Assembly (NCBI GenBank): GCA_951812965.1
Contig: OX638341.1
Span: 1,904,438-1,968,437 of the forward strand
Direction: 5' to 3'
Length of the DNA stretch: 64,000 nt
Source of the DNA: an uncultured Pseudohongiella sp.
GTDB taxonomy: Bacteria > Pseudomonadota > Gammaproteobacteria > Pseudomonadales > Pseudohongiellaceae
Made by a program: the position numbers and the translations under genes. Shown piece after piece: positions 38,148 to 49,463 of this stretch; position 1 is the stretch's first letter, and every line of letters begins with the position of its first letter. The notes beneath the pieces are model-generated. The model ran no database searches. It saw nothing but the letters and a program-made list of their open reading frames with translations, and was not told where the DNA came from.

Positions 38148-39128
38148 TTACACCACGTTGGCCTGGAGCAGATCGTGCATTTTTACGATGCCGCTCGGTT
38201 CACCGTCCGCGCCGGTCACGATCAGCACGTAAACTTTCGTTTCCTGCATTATGCGCGCAGCTTCCGCGGCAAGGGCGTTCTCGTCGATCCGCACGAAGTC
38301 CTCCGACATGACTTCATCGACCCGGGTTTCGACTATGTCGCGGCCGGAGTCGATGGCGCGGCGCAGGTCGCCGTCGGTGAAAACACCGGACATACGCGCA
38401 TCGGCGTCCGTGATCGTCGTCAGCCCGAAGCCCCCGGCGCTGATTTCGCGCAAGGCTTCGGTCAGGGAGGCGCCGGCGTGCACCCGCGGGATTTCCTCTC
38501 CCGGGTGCATGACATCCCTGACCTTGACGAGCAGGCGCCGCCTTGAATCGAGATCCCCGCCGGGATGCAGGTGTCCGAAATCTTCAATGCTGAAACCCCG
38601 CGCTTCGAGCAGGGACATGGCCAACGCATCGCCGAGTACAAGCGCCGCGGTGGTGCTCGAGGTCGGCGCCAGGCCCAGGGGGCAGGCTTCCTCACGCACG
38701 CTGGCGTCCAGATTCACGGTGGCGGAGCGGGCCAGTTCCGAGTCGGCCTTGCCGGTCATGGCGATCAGCGGAATGCCGCGCCGGCCCAGCATCGGCAGCA
38801 AGGCAATGATTTCCGCCGTGGCGCCGGAATTGGAGATCGCCAGCACCACGTCGGCGCCGGTGATCATGCCGATATCGCCATGGGCGGCTTCGGCGGGATG
38901 TACGTAAAGCGCCGGTGTGCCGGTGCTGGAAAGCGTGGCGGCGATCTTGTTGCCGATATGGCCCGACTTGCCCATGCCGGTCACCGCTACGCGGCCGCCG
39001 CAGGAGAGAATGATGCGGCAGGCCGCCTCGAACTCGGCGCCGATTCGCTCCGGCAAATCCGCGAGCGCCGAACGTTCGATCTCGATCGTGCGCAAGGCGC
39101 TGTCGATAAAGGATAAATTCTTGTTCAT
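38148..39128 (-). CDS. kdsD: Arabinose 5-phosphate isomerase
   Basis: 326 residues: SIS isomerase domain (about 35-175, TGMGKSGHIGNKIAATLSST and AAHGDIG) followed by two CBS domains (about 205-326). KdsD converts ribulose 5-phosphate to arabinose 5-phosphate, the first committed step to Kdo. Architecture and order (caxA-kdsD-kdsC-lptC) match Pseudomonas and E. coli yrb clusters. Confidence 0.95.
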   Translation of the reverse strand: MNKNLSFIDSALRTIEIERSALADLPERIGAEFEAACRIILSCGGRVAVTGMGKSGHIGNKIAATLSSTGTPALYVHPAEAAHGDIGMITGADVVLAISNSGATAEIIALLPMLGRRGIPLIAMTGKADSELARSATVNLDASVREEACPLGLAPTSSTTAALVLGDALAMSLLEARGFSIEDFGHLHPGGDLDSRRRLLVKVRDVMHPGEEIPRVHAGASLTEALREISAGGFGLTTITDADARMSGVFTDGDLRRAIDSGRDIVETRVDEVMSEDFVRIDENALAAEAARIMQETKVYVLIVTGADGEPSGIVKMHDLLQANVV

Positions 39129-39151
39129 GACCGGGTCGGGCTGACCTGTGC

Positions 39152-40105
39152 TCAGGTATGTTGCAACATTAACGTAAACCAGCCGCAGTAGATTAACAAC
39201 AAGGTCAATCCGCCGAGCCGACCGATCCCTTTCCCCCGCCTGATGCTGATATAGCAGAACAGCGAAAGCACCGAACAGATGAGCAGCACCGCCATGAAAT
39301 CAAGATACAGAAATCTCGGTTCAAGCGGGCCGGGCGCCAGCAGGCCCGGGAAAGGCAGCACCACGAGCAGATTCATGATATTGGAGCCCAGGATGTTGCC
39401 GATGGCCAGTTCGTCCTCGTCCTTGAGCGCGCAGGTCACCGACAGCGCCAGTTCGGGAAGACTGGTTCCCAGCGCGACGACGGTAAGTCCGATCACTCCT
39501 GTGCTAACGCCGAGCGTCATGGCTATTGAACTCGCGGCCAGCACCAGCGCCTGGGAACTGACGACCAGCAGCCCGAGGCCCAACAACAGGTAAAACGATG
39601 CCTTGAGGTTGCTGACCGACTCGATCTGCAATTCGTCTAGTACCTGCGAAGGTTCGCTCTTGACCTTGGGCAGCATCAGCTTCCATATGAAGAACACGGC
39701 GATGATCAGGAGCACGATGGAATCGAACCAGCCCAGATACAAATCCATGAACAGCAGGCCGGTAACCACGGTAACCAGCAGCATCGCGGCGATTTCCTTT
39801 CGCATCAGCGTGGGTGGCGGCGTCAGCGGGCTTACCATCGCCCCGACGCCAAGGGCGATGCCGACGTTGAACAGGTTCGAACCGAGCGCATTGCCCACGG
39901 CGAGATCGCCTTCGTCATTGAGCGACGCAATTGCCGAGGAAAAGAATTCCGGTGCGGAGGTGCCGAAAGCGACGATGGTCAGGCCGATGAGAAGAGGAGA
40001 TACCCCCAGATTGCGGGCCAGCGCCGAAGCGCCGAAAACAAAGAGGTTGGCGCCCCAGGCGAGCCCGACAAAGCCGAGGGCGATGAAGAGAATGTCAAGA
40101 AACAT
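39152..40105 (-). CDS. Calcium/sodium antiporter (CaCA family, YrbG-like)
   Basis: 317 residues, ten hydrophobic helices in two inverted halves. Each half has the signature pair: GTSAPEFFSS with GNALGSNLFN, and GTSLPELALS with GNILGSNIMN, the ion-binding alpha-repeats. Start at ATG 40105 (MFLDILF) is preferred to 40135 because the upstream ten residues are basic and polar. It is divergent from mlaC and heads the kds/lpt run. Ion specificity (Ca2+/Na+ or K+) is inferred from family. Confidence 0.92.
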   Translation of the reverse strand: MFLDILFIALGFVGLAWGANLFVFGASALARNLGVSPLLIGLTIVAFGTSAPEFFSSAIASLNDEGDLAVGNALGSNLFNVGIALGVGAMVSPLTPPPTLMRKEIAAMLLVTVVTGLLFMDLYLGWFDSIVLLIIAVFFIWKLMLPKVKSEPSQVLDELQIESVSNLKASFYLLLGLGLLVVSSQALVLAASSIAMTLGVSTGVIGLTVVALGTSLPELALSVTCALKDEDELAIGNILGSNIMNLLVVLPFPGLLAPGPLEPRFLYLDFMAVLLICSVLSLFCYISIRRGKGIGRLGGLTLLLIYCGWFTLMLQHT

Positions 40106-40214
40106 GAACCGCGGAATCCGCCGGGTCGAAAACAAGCGCCCAATTAGAAAGTTGTTTCAAACGCTTTGCAAGTCGGAATTTATTGACATGGGTAATTCAT
40201 GTACACTGGCGCCC

Positions 40215-40820
40215 ATGCAAAAACTGACCAAAACCTTATGTGCGCTGATACTGTTCGTCGCGGGCTCCGCTCCCGGTCTGGCGCAGCAGATGACAGCGCT
40301 GGAAACCGCGCAACTGGCGGTGGAAACGCTCTTGCAACAGGTAAGGGACACGCAGCATCTCTTCGTTACCGACAGCGAGGCCTACTATGGCGGCGTGGAA
40401 GGAGTGCTGGATCGCTTCGTCGATTTCAACGTGGTGGCGGAAGTGGTCATGAACCGCTTCGCCGACTCCGCGAGCGACGAACAGAAACAGCGCTTCGGCC
40501 AGATCCTGCGCAGGAATCTCACGCGCTTCTACGGCGCGGCGCTGCTCACCTACGCCGAACAGGAAGTGGTTTTCCTGCCCTCGGAGAATCCCGAACGCGA
40601 TTCGCCGGAGAGTACCATCGTCACCATGGAATTGACCGGCGGAGGCGCCCAGACCGTACTGTTTCAGTACCAGATGTTCCTGAACGACGGCGATGAATGG
40701 AAGTTGCGGAATCTCAGTCTGGCCGGCATCAATCTCGGACGTCAGTACTTCACCCAGTTCAGCGCCCTGATGACCCAGCACGGCAATGATATGGACGCAG
40801 TGCTGGACAACTGGCAATAA
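40215..40820 (+). CDS. mlaC: Phospholipid shuttle protein MlaC
   Basis: 201 residues: signal peptide (about 1-25, ending GLAQ), then the Ttg2D/MlaC fold with AEVVMNRFADSASDEQKQRF and FLNDGDEWKLRNLSLAGINLGRQYF, and a terminal DMDAVLDNW. MlaC carries phospholipids between the outer-membrane MlaA and inner-membrane MlaFEDB. Here it is first in a plus-strand run with ibaG and murA, while mlaF, mlaE, mlaD and mlaB, which normally precede or surround it, are not in the window. A TTGACA lies at 40183-40188 but has no good partner -10 box. Confidence 0.92.
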   Translation: MQKLTKTLCALILFVAGSAPGLAQQMTALETAQLAVETLLQQVRDTQHLFVTDSEAYYGGVEGVLDRFVDFNVVAEVVMNRFADSASDEQKQRFGQILRRNLTRFYGAALLTYAEQEVVFLPSENPERDSPESTIVTMELTGGGAQTVLFQYQMFLNDGDEWKLRNLSLAGINLGRQYFTQFSALMTQHGNDMDAVLDNWQ

Positions 40821-40833
40821 CGGGGACCTGGTC

Positions 40834-41061
40834 TTGGACTGCGATGAAATCGCCCATCTGTTGCGGGCGGACCTGCCCGATTGTGAAATCGAGGTGAGCG
40901 GCGGCGACGGTAAGTTCATGATCGTGGCCAGCGGTCCGGCCTTTGGCGGCCTGAACGCGGTAAAGCGTCAGCAGAAAGTCTACGCGATTCTCAACAGCCA
41001 CATTATCAGCGGTGCGATACACGCGGTATCCATGAATCTCAAGGCGCCGGAAGACACCTGA
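40834..41061 (+). CDS. ibaG: BolA-family protein IbaG
   Basis: 75 residues of the BolA fold, with FGGLNAVKRQQKVYAILNSHI holding the conserved KRQ..V helix and the His of the BolA family. TTG 40834 is the best start; the longer frame overlaps mlaC and no ATG or GTG is available at the fold start. BolA-like proteins bind [2Fe-2S] with monothiol glutaredoxins. Position between mlac-type genes and murA is the standard one for ibaG. Confidence 0.88.
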   Translation: MDCDEIAHLLRADLPDCEIEVSGGDGKFMIVASGPAFGGLNAVKRQQKVYAILNSHIISGAIHAVSMNLKAPEDT

Positions 41062-41081
41062 AGCCCTCCGGCAAGTCGAAC

Positions 41082-42439
<1,358 letters not shown>

Positions 42440-42450
42440 AGGCCAGGCCC

Positions 42451-43101
42451 ATGAACTCCGCATCCGAATCGGTGATTATCGCCCTGACCAGGGGAAGGAT
42501 TCTCGAGGAAACGCTGCCTCTGCTGCGCGAGGCGGGAATCGAACCGCTGGAAGACATGAAGCGGAGCCGCAAACTGGTGTTCGCTACCAGCCGGGAGCAG
42601 GTGAATTTGCTTGTGATGCGCGGCTCGGATGTGCCTGTCTACGTCGAGAACGGCGCCGCGGACATGGGTGTCGCCGGCAAGGACATGTTGCTTGAATATG
42701 GCGGCGAAGGCTTGTACGAACCGCTCGATCTCGGCATTGCGCGCTGCCGGCTGATGACCGCGGCGCCGCGGCAGGCGCCCGAAACCGGAGCCCGGTTGCG
42801 AGTGGCCACCAAGTTCACCAATATCGCCAAGCGCTGGTTTGCCGAAAAGGGCCGGCAGGTGGAACTGATCAAACTCAACGGTGCGCTCGAAGTCGCGCCG
42901 GCGATGGGGCTGGCGGATGCAATTGTCGATATCGTCGATACGGGCAATACCTTGCGCGCCAATGGACTCGAGCCCAGGGAAACTATCGCCGAGATCAGTT
43001 CCCGCGTAATCGTCAACAAGGCCTCCATGAAGATCAAGAGCCGGTTGATCCGCGCTATACTCGAGCAACTTGCCGCCGCCGTGAACCGGCGCTCCGACTA
43101 A
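42451..43101 (+). CDS. hisG: ATP phosphoribosyltransferase catalytic subunit, short form
   Basis: 216 residues. Seen: [44 protein letters not shown] and the PRPP-binding [18 protein letters not shown]. HisG starts histidine synthesis. The C-terminal regulatory domain is missing, so this is the short form, which needs the HisZ paralogue for activity in known species; hisZ is not in the window. ATG 42451 has GAGG ahead. Confidence 0.96.
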   Translation: MNSASESVIIALTRGRILEETLPLLREAGIEPLEDMKRSRKLVFATSREQVNLLVMRGSDVPVYVENGAADMGVAGKDMLLEYGGEGLYEPLDLGIARCRLMTAAPRQAPETGARLRVATKFTNIAKRWFAEKGRQVELIKLNGALEVAPAMGLADAIVDIVDTGNTLRANGLEPRETIAEISSRVIVNKASMKIKSRLIRAILEQLAAAVNRRSD

Positions 43102-43110
43102 CGAATTTCC

Positions 43111-44424
43111 ATGACCAATCCCGCGCTCGACATCAGTTTTCTGACGGCGTCGGAACCCGGTTTCGGCGAACGGCTGACGGCTGCGCTCGACCGGCGGATG
43201 CTGGTGGACGACGAAGTCACGACCCGGGTGCGCGCCATTCTCGAGGACGTTCGCGCGCGGGGAGACGCGGCGGTACTTGAATATACGCGCTGCTTTGATG
43301 GACTTGACGCGCCGGACATCACGAGTCTTGCGGTGGAGCGCGATCAGATGGAACAGTCGCTGGCGCGGCTGCCGGCGGCGAGCGCCGAGGCCCTGCGCCA
43401 CGCCGCAGAGCGCATTCGCCGCTACCACGAAGCACAGAAACAGGATTCCTGGCAATTCGCCGAAGAGGATGGCTCGGTTTACGGGCAGAAGGTCAGCGCC
43501 CTGGAACGGGCGGGCATTTACGTTCCCGGCGGCAAGGCGAGCTATCCGTCTTCAGTACTGATGCTTGCGATTCCGGCCCGCGTGGCCGGCGTGCGCGAGA
43601 TCGTCGCCACGGTTCCGCTTGCCTCGGGCGTCGGCGCCGACATGGTGTTCGCCGCAGCCGCGCTGGCCGGAGTGGACCGCCTGTTTACCGTCGGCGGCGC
43701 CCAGGCGATCGGCGCCCTGGCCTATGGCACGGAAACGGTGCCGAAAGTCGACAAGATCGCCGGCCCCGGCAATATCTATGTCACGATCGCCAAAAAGCTC
43801 GTTTTCGGTGAAGTGGGAATCGACATGATCGCCGGGCCGACCGAGTTGACCGTGATCTGCGACGGCGGCACCGACCCGGACTGGATCGCAATGGATCTGT
43901 TTTCCCAGGCCGAACACGACGAACAGGCGCAATCGATCCTGATCGCCACGAATGCCGAATACCTCGAATCCGTGGCGGAAGCCATGCGGCGGCGCCTGCC
44001 GGAGATGGAGCGGCGCGACATCATTGCTTCCAGCATCAATGATCGCGCGCTTTTCATTCTCGCCGACAATCTGGAGCAGGCGGCGGATGTCAGCAATCGG
44101 ATCGCTCCGGAACATCTCGAGTTATCGGTTGAGGATCCCGGGGCCCTGCTTGAACATATCGAACATGCCGGCGCGATATTCATGGGCCGATACAGCGCCG
44201 AAGTACTGGGTGATTATTGCGCGGGCCCAAGCCATGTACTGCCGACTTCGGGCACTGCGCGCTTTTCTTCCGCGCTCGGCGTGCCCGATTTCCAGAAACG
44301 CAGTTCGATTATCCACTGTTCCGCCAGGGGCGCAGCCACGCTTGCGGTTACCGCCGCTGAACTCGGCCGCAACGAAAACCTGCACGCGCACGCCAGGTCC
44401 GCGGAATACCGCCTGCCTGACTGA
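43111..44424 (+). CDS. hisD: Histidinol dehydrogenase
   Basis: 437 residues. Conserved [26 protein letters not shown] (zinc ligands Gln/His) and IAPEHLEL (catalytic Glu-His) are visible, and [20 protein letters not shown] near the end. It oxidises histidinol to histidine in two NAD+ steps. Starts 9 nt after hisG. The hisC gene that often follows is absent; a convergent protease gene comes next. Confidence 0.97.
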   Translation: MTNPALDISFLTASEPGFGERLTAALDRRMLVDDEVTTRVRAILEDVRARGDAAVLEYTRCFDGLDAPDITSLAVERDQMEQSLARLPAASAEALRHAAERIRRYHEAQKQDSWQFAEEDGSVYGQKVSALERAGIYVPGGKASYPSSVLMLAIPARVAGVREIVATVPLASGVGADMVFAAAALAGVDRLFTVGGAQAIGALAYGTETVPKVDKIAGPGNIYVTIAKKLVFGEVGIDMIAGPTELTVICDGGTDPDWIAMDLFSQAEHDEQAQSILIATNAEYLESVAEAMRRRLPEMERRDIIASSINDRALFILADNLEQAADVSNRIAPEHLELSVEDPGALLEHIEHAGAIFMGRYSAEVLGDYCAGPSHVLPTSGTARFSSALGVPDFQKRSSIIHCSARGAATLAVTAAELGRNENLHAHARSAEYRLPD

Positions 44425-44430
44425 TCAGGC
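44415..44430. terminator. Hairpin at the hisD end
   Basis: Stem GCCTGA/TCAGGC with a CTGA loop overlaps the hisD stop in the 20-nt gap to the convergent protease gene. The stem is short and the U-run is weak. Confidence 0.35.
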
Positions 44431-44444
44431 TTGACGGACCGCTA

Positions 44445-45572
44445 TCAGGGATCGAACAGGATTGCCTGGCCGAAGCCGAGGGCGGCCTCGAATTCGAGCG
44501 TGCGTCCTTCGCGATATACCTGTACCCGCACGATATCGCCGGGTTTCTTTTCGCGAACTTCCATGACGATGCTTTCGTCGTCGACCACGGTAGTGTCATT
44601 GATCGCGGTTATCACGTCTCCGGGAAGGATGCCGGCGCGCGCCGCCGCACCGCCTTCGTCGACGCTTTCCACGAGCATGCCGCGGATGTTGTCGACGCCG
44701 AAGAAAAGTTCGCTCGATTGCGCAGTCAGCGCTTCGCCCGTCAATACGCCGAGATAGCCGGAGTTACCAGCGATGGCCTCATCCACGAGTTCCCGGGCCA
44801 CGCCGACCGCCAATCCGGCCGGCGTGGCAAAGCCGATGCCTTCGAAATTGCCCGATTCGGACAGGATCGAGGAATTGATGCCCACCAGGGCGCCATTGGC
44901 GTCGATCAATGCGCCTCCGGAACTGCCTGGATTGATGGCGGCGTCGGTCTGGATCATGCTGACCGAAAAATCAAGATCGTGGTTGAGAGAACTGACGATG
45001 CCCTGGGATACCGACTGGCCGATGTTGTGCGGATAACCAATGGAGAAAACCACGTCGCCGATTGCAAGTTTGCCTGCGTTGCCCACCGTGATCGGCGTCA
45101 GATCGTCCATGTTCACGTGCAGCACCGCCAGGTCATTGGTTTCGTCCCAGGCAATCACGGTAGCGGGAGTGTGGCGGCCGTCGCTCAGGGTGACGGTAGC
45201 GTCGAATGCGTCGAACAGCGTGTCGACGACATGCAGATTGGTCAGAATGAAGCCGCGCGAGTCGATGATGACGCCGGCGCCCAGACTTTCCTGCTCGCCG
45301 AGATAAAGATCGACGCGGTCGTCGCCGCTGCGTTCGATGGCTTCGACATTGACCCGGGTGGCGCTGATGCTTACCACCGATACGGAGGCTCGCGCGATAG
45401 CGTCAAAGAAATCCGGCTGCGAAGTCTCGCCGTCCCGGATCAGTTCGCCAAGCGAGTTGCGGATTTCCCGGATTTCCAGGAATTGCAGGGTGACTATCGC
45501 GATCAGTACGCCGCACATTGCCGGCCAGCCGGCAAAGTTCGCTAGACGCAGAAAACGGCTCATTGGAATCAC
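44445..45572 (-). CDS. DegS/AlgW-type periplasmic serine protease
   Basis: 375 residues: an N-terminal membrane anchor (about 12-32), a trypsin-like domain with His114 (TNLHVVD), Asp147 (ETNDLAV) and Ser218 (NPGSSGGAL), and a single PDZ domain (about 275-370). In known gammaproteobacteria this single-PDZ anchored type cleaves the anti-sigma factor of RpoE/AlgU upon outer-membrane stress. Its location near hisD matches algW in Pseudomonas. ATG 45563 (MSRFLRL) is an equally good start. The substrate in this organism is not shown here. Confidence 0.93.
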   Translation of the reverse strand: MIPMSRFLRLANFAGWPAMCGVLIAIVTLQFLEIREIRNSLGELIRDGETSQPDFFDAIARASVSVVSISATRVNVEAIERSGDDRVDLYLGEQESLGAGVIIDSRGFILTNLHVVDTLFDAFDATVTLSDGRHTPATVIAWDETNDLAVLHVNMDDLTPITVGNAGKLAIGDVVFSIGYPHNIGQSVSQGIVSSLNHDLDFSVSMIQTDAAINPGSSGGALIDANGALVGINSSILSESGNFEGIGFATPAGLAVGVARELVDEAIAGNSGYLGVLTGEALTAQSSELFFGVDNIRGMLVESVDEGGAAARAGILPGDVITAINDTTVVDDESIVMEVREKKPGDIVRVQVYREGRTLEFEAALGFGQAILFDP

Positions 45573-45646
45573 CCTCGGGGCATGCTATCACGGCCGCCCG
45601 CGGTCTCACCTGTATTTGAACCTGCACAGGCACACGAAAAAGAGTC

Positions 45647-47545
45647 CTAGATTACCTGATCGGCTTCCATGAGCGCCATGACCTGATCGACGCATTTCTC
45701 GACCGACAGCGCGCTGGTATCGAGTTCGAGTTGAACTTCGGCTGGCGCCCGATACGGGAATGTAAGACCGGGCACATGGGCCGATTCGTCTTCTCGAGCC
45801 GCGGCGTATAGCCCGCTGGGGTCGCGTTGCATGCAGGCATCCAGCGGCGGGTTCAGATATACCAGGTAGCAGTTCCGCCGTCCGATCACGCTGAGGGCGT
45901 GTTCGCGCGAATCCTCGTTCGGCGCCACGAAAGCGGCGCAACAGATCAGGCCCGAATCATTCAGGAAACGGGCGACATGGGCGCTGCGGCGGAGGTTTTC
46001 CGCCCGGCCTTCGGCGTCGTGGGGCAGATCCCGGCTTATGCCCAGGCGCATGGTCTTGCCGTCGAGTACCGTACTGAAGCGGCCGAGATCGAACAGCCGG
46101 CGCTCGAGTGCGTGGGCTAGAGTCGATTTGCCCGACCCCGAAATGCCGATGAACATGATCGTGACGGGACGCTGGCCGTATCGCGCCGCGCGTTCCTCGC
46201 TGCTGACATGGCCCCCGGAATGGACCACGCGCGGGCTGCGGGCCTGCTCGCAATGGATCATGCCGGCCCCCACGGTTACATTGCTCAGCCGGTCGATCAA
46301 GATGAAGCCGCCCGTGGCGCGGTTTTCACGATAGCTGTCGAAATGGACGGTCTCTTCCAGGACGATATCGAGTCTGCCGATTTCATTGAGTTCCAGTCTG
46401 GCCGCCGGACGTTCGGCGAGATTGGCGATATCGATGACATGGCGTACGGATTTGACCGTGCCGGTCACGGTGCGCGCGCCGAGTTTGAATCTGTATTGCA
46501 CGCCGGGCAGCAACGCCTGTTCGGCCATCCAGACCACGGTGGCGTCGATCCGATTGCCGCCCACCGGTTGATTGTCCGGATGTGCGAGCAGGTCACCGCG
46601 GCCGACGTCAATTTCGTCTTCGAGTGTCAGCGTAACCGCCATGTTCGCGAAGGCGAGCTCGAGTTCCTCATCGAAGGTGACGATGGACTTGATCCTGCTC
46701 TTGCGGCCGGACGGCAGCACGATGACATCGTCGCCCTTGCGTACGACCCCCGAGGCGACAGTGCCGCAATAGCCGCGGAAATTCGCGTTCGGACGGTTGA
46801 CGTATTGCACGGGGAAACGGAAGTCCGTGAAATTGCGGTTGGCGGACAATTCAACGGTTTCCAGCATCGTCATCAAGGGCTGATCTTGATACCAGGGCAT
46901 GTTCGGGCTGGTGTGAACGACGTTATCGCCAAGCTTTGCCGACAAGGGAATGAATCGCGGCTCGACGCCTTCGAGCTTGGCGCTGAATTCGAGATACTCG
47001 TCGCGTATGCGATTGAAGACTTCCTCGGAGTACTCGACGAGATCCATCTTGTTCACGGCGACGATGATGCGCTGAATGCCGAGTAGGGAAACGATGAAGC
47101 TGTGCCGCCGGGTCTGGGTCAGCACGCCGTGGCGGGCGTCGATCAGGATGATGGCCAGTTCGCAGTTCGAGGCGCCGGTGGCCATGTTGCGTGTGTATTG
47201 TTCGTGGCCGGGAGTGTCGGCAATGATGAACTTGCGCCTGGCGGTGGAAAAATACCGATAGGCGACGTCGATGGTGATGCCTTGCTCGCGTTCGGCCTGC
47301 AGTCCGTCGACAAGCAGCGACAGGTCGAGTTTGCCGTCGAGGTTGCCTGATCTGAGGCTGTCGGCCTCGATCGCGGCGAGTTGATCTTCGTAGATCAGTT
47401 TGGAATCGTGCAACAGGCGGCCGATCAGGGTGCTCTTGCCGTCGTCGACGCTGCCGCAGGTGAGAAAGCGCAACAATTCCTTGCGCTCGTGCTGCGCCAG
47501 GTAGGCCTTGATATCGGCCATGCCATGTTCGGGATGCTCGTTCAT
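45647..47545 (-). CDS. cysNC: Bifunctional sulfate adenylyltransferase GTPase subunit / APS kinase
   Basis: 632 residues. The N-terminal half is an EF-Tu-like GTPase with P-loop [10 protein letters not shown] (31-40), [16 protein letters not shown] and NKMDLV, the CysN part that drives ATP sulfurylase. The C-terminal CysC domain begins with P-loop GISGSGKST (467-475) and makes PAPS from APS. The phospho-Ser position of E. coli CysC (FISP) reads FVAP here. It follows cysD by 8 nt. The pair activates sulfate for assimilation or sulfation. Confidence 0.96.
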   Translation of the reverse strand: MNEHPEHGMADIKAYLAQHERKELLRFLTCGSVDDGKSTLIGRLLHDSKLIYEDQLAAIEADSLRSGNLDGKLDLSLLVDGLQAEREQGITIDVAYRYFSTARRKFIIADTPGHEQYTRNMATGASNCELAIILIDARHGVLTQTRRHSFIVSLLGIQRIIVAVNKMDLVEYSEEVFNRIRDEYLEFSAKLEGVEPRFIPLSAKLGDNVVHTSPNMPWYQDQPLMTMLETVELSANRNFTDFRFPVQYVNRPNANFRGYCGTVASGVVRKGDDVIVLPSGRKSRIKSIVTFDEELELAFANMAVTLTLEDEIDVGRGDLLAHPDNQPVGGNRIDATVVWMAEQALLPGVQYRFKLGARTVTGTVKSVRHVIDIANLAERPAARLELNEIGRLDIVLEETVHFDSYRENRATGGFILIDRLSNVTVGAGMIHCEQARSPRVVHSGGHVSSEERAARYGQRPVTIMFIGISGSGKSTLAHALERRLFDLGRFSTVLDGKTMRLGISRDLPHDAEGRAENLRRSAHVARFLNDSGLICCAAFVAPNEDSREHALSVIGRRNCYLVYLNPPLDACMQRDPSGLYAAAREDESAHVPGLTFPYRAPAEVQLELDTSALSVEKCVDQVMALMEADQVI

Positions 47546-47553
47546 ATGACTTT

Positions 47554-48462
47554 CTAGAAATATCCCTGGCGCTTTTTCTGTTCCATCGAAGCTGCCTGGT
47601 CCGAGTCGATCAGCCGGCCCTGGCGCTCGGAACTCGTGGTCAGCAGCATCTCCCGGATGATGTCGGGCAAGGTCTCGGCGTCCGACTCCACCGCACCGGT
47701 CAGCGGATAACAGCCCAGGGTGCGGAAGCGCACCTTCTTGATCGTCACCGGCTGATTCTTTTGCAAGGGCATACGGTCGTCGTCGACGAGAATGTCAACG
47801 CCGTCGACATTGACTACCGGCCGGCGCCTGGCGAAATACAAGGGTACGATGTCGATGTCGTTCAGATAGATGTACTGCCAGACATCGAGTTCAGTCCAGT
47901 TCGAAAGCGGGAACACCCGGATGCTTTCGCCCTTGTTGATGTGCGTGTTGTACAGGCTCCATAGCTCGGGCCGCTGGTTGCGCGGGTCCCAGACATGATT
48001 GCCGTCGCGGAAGGAAAATACGCGCTCCTTGGCGCGCGACTTTTCCTCGTCCCGGCGCGCGCCGCCGAAGGCGGCGTCGAAGCGGTGCTTGTTCAGAGCC
48101 TGCTTCAGCGCCTGGGTCTTCATGATGTCGGTATGTTTTTCGCTACCGTGATCGAAGGGATTAATGTCGTCCTTGATTCCGTCCTCGTTGATATGCACGA
48201 TCAGATCGAGCCCGAGTTTTTTTGCCTGGGCGTCACGGAAGGCAATCATCTCGCGGAATTTCCACGTTGTATCGACATGCAACAACGGGAAGGGCAGCCG
48301 GCCAGGGTAGAAAGCCTTGCGCGCCAGATGCAGCATTACCGAGGAGTCCTTGCCGATGGAATACAGCATCACGGGGTTTTCGAAGGCAGCGGCGACTTCG
48401 CGGATAATATGGATACTCTCCGCTTCGAGCTGGTTCAGATGGGTTAGATTGTAGGCGGTCAT
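47554..48462 (-). CDS. cysD: Sulfate adenylyltransferase subunit 2
   Basis: 302 residues of the PAPS-reductase/ATP-pyrophosphatase family with the PP-loop variant [10 protein letters not shown] (35-44), [11 protein letters not shown] and [18 protein letters not shown]. It forms APS from ATP and sulfate with CysN. The frame stays open upstream, but ATG 48462 (MTAYNLTHL) starts the conserved sequence. First gene of the cysD-cysNC operon; zapG lies upstream on the same strand. Confidence 0.96.
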   Translation of the reverse strand: MTAYNLTHLNQLEAESIHIIREVAAAFENPVMLYSIGKDSSVMLHLARKAFYPGRLPFPLLHVDTTWKFREMIAFRDAQAKKLGLDLIVHINEDGIKDDINPFDHGSEKHTDIMKTQALKQALNKHRFDAAFGGARRDEEKSRAKERVFSFRDGNHVWDPRNQRPELWSLYNTHINKGESIRVFPLSNWTELDVWQYIYLNDIDIVPLYFARRRPVVNVDGVDILVDDDRMPLQKNQPVTIKKVRFRTLGCYPLTGAVESDAETLPDIIREMLLTTSSERQGRLIDSDQAASMEQKKRQGYF

Positions 48463-48484
48463 CAGCGGCGCGGGGGTCCTGGCG

Positions 48485-48958
48485 TCAGTTTTCCCGACCG
48501 TTGTCGAGCCGCTCTTCTTCGGATTCGAGTTGCGGTTTCTCGAGGCCGAAATCCTCGGCGAGGGCGCCTTTGCGGGATGGATCCGGTTTCGTGGCGTAGT
48601 CCTTGGGCGGCAGCATGCCGGTTTCCCCTGCGTCCGAAAGGCTTCCTTCAAAAACCGAATCGGTATTGGCGGGCAGCAGGCGGCTGGCGACTTCGGCCGA
48701 GCAAAGAGACTGGGCGCCGGTGGCGAGATGCTGATACACGTCCTTGTAGCTTTCCGTCATCTGCTTGACGAGATTTGCGGTAGTGCTGAAATGCTCGGAA
48801 ACGTTCTCCCGGTATTCCCGGTCGGTTTCGCGCAGGCGCCGTAACTGTTCTTCGAGTTCCCGAACGCGCGCGGGCCCGCCGCCGAGCCTGCTGGCGAAAG
48901 CGGCGCCGATTACAAGCCCGAGGGCCAGACATGCGATTCCGGTAAGCCAGATGGTCAA
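48485..48958 (-). CDS. zapG: YhcB/ZapG-type membrane-anchored coiled-coil protein (DUF1043)
   Basis: 157 residues: an N-terminal membrane helix (about 3-24) with the family feature [12 protein letters not shown], a coiled coil (about 30-60), the conserved [19 protein letters not shown], and an acidic disordered tail. In E. coli this protein links cell elongation and division machinery. It lies near zapE, which fits the division theme of the neighbourhood. Confidence 0.88.
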   Translation of the reverse strand: MTIWLTGIACLALGLVIGAAFASRLGGGPARVRELEEQLRRLRETDREYRENVSEHFSTTANLVKQMTESYKDVYQHLATGAQSLCSAEVASRLLPANTDSVFEGSLSDAGETGMLPPKDYATKPDPSRKGALAEDFGLEKPQLESEEERLDNGREN

Positions 48959-49058
48959 GAGAGAAACCTTTGCTGTGCGAGTCGGAAAGTGGAGTCGGGG
49001 CGAAGCGGCAAGTATACCTTATGTGGAGATGTTCGGCTTGTGCCCGCGCGAGACTGTT

Positions 49059-49085
49059 CGCGGGCGAGGCATGCCTCGCCCCTAC
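49059..49085. repeat. Single REP palindrome
   Basis: GGGCGAGGCATGCCTCGCCC at 49062-49081, followed by CTAC, is identical to one core of the 15-kb array. It directly abuts the diverged MITE copy and seems to replace one of its terminal repeats. Confidence 0.85.
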
Positions 49086-49089
49086 AGGG

Positions 49090-49270
49090 CAATCTCGCCT
49101 CGACATCCATGTCGAGACTTGAATCGGGTCGTTGTCGCTTTAGATCCAGTCGCCGAGCGTTGCTCGGCGCCGTTCCGACTGCGCTCGAAGCTGGCGCTTC
49201 GAAAAAACGCTTGTCTCCACTCATCCATGGCACGCGTCAACTTCCACGACGCGAACAGGAGCTTCCCCTC
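49090..49270. mobile_element. Diverged reverse copy of the 16.6-kb MITE-like element
   Basis: Read in reverse complement, it aligns with 16594-16809. Shared are the CTCGACA/TGTCGAG stem, the CGCCGAGC-gtt-GCTCGGCG stem, the GCCATGGATG box and the GCGAACAGG...CGGCCCC terminal repeat at its right end. The left terminal repeat is missing, with a REP in its place. It occupies the middle of the 505-nt gap between zapG and zapE. Confidence 0.7.
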
Positions 49271-49383
49271 GCGGCCCCTTAAGTCGTGCAGAACGCTTGG
49301 CTGATCAACTTCGATCTCACCGAGACATCTTGCGCGGCCCCTTGGGTCGTGCAGTACGCCTGGCTGATCGACTTCGATATGTG
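49271..49383. repeat. Two 63-bp direct repeats
   Basis: The sequences starting at 49271 and 49334 share CGGCCCCTT..GTCGTGCAG.ACGC and CTGATC.ACTTCGAT, 63 bp apart; the second copy is truncated. Remaining sequence up to zapE (49384-49463) shows nothing further except a possible TAGAAT -10 box at 49435-49440. Confidence 0.65.
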
Positions 49384-49463
49384 TTAGCGGAATGTGCGTT
49401 AGCTGAGTTCGGTCGTCGCTGGTGGAATTGGGGTTAGAATGCGGCGTCGTTGGGGTGTGGGAA

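Noticed and set aside
40183..40206. TTGACA plus TACACT as an mlaC promoter
   Set aside because: The spacing is only 13 nt, too short for sigma-70; kept as a comment only.
39603..40820. 405-codon frame ending with MlaC
   Set aside because: Its first two-thirds are antisense to caxA; MlaC with its signal peptide starts at 40215.
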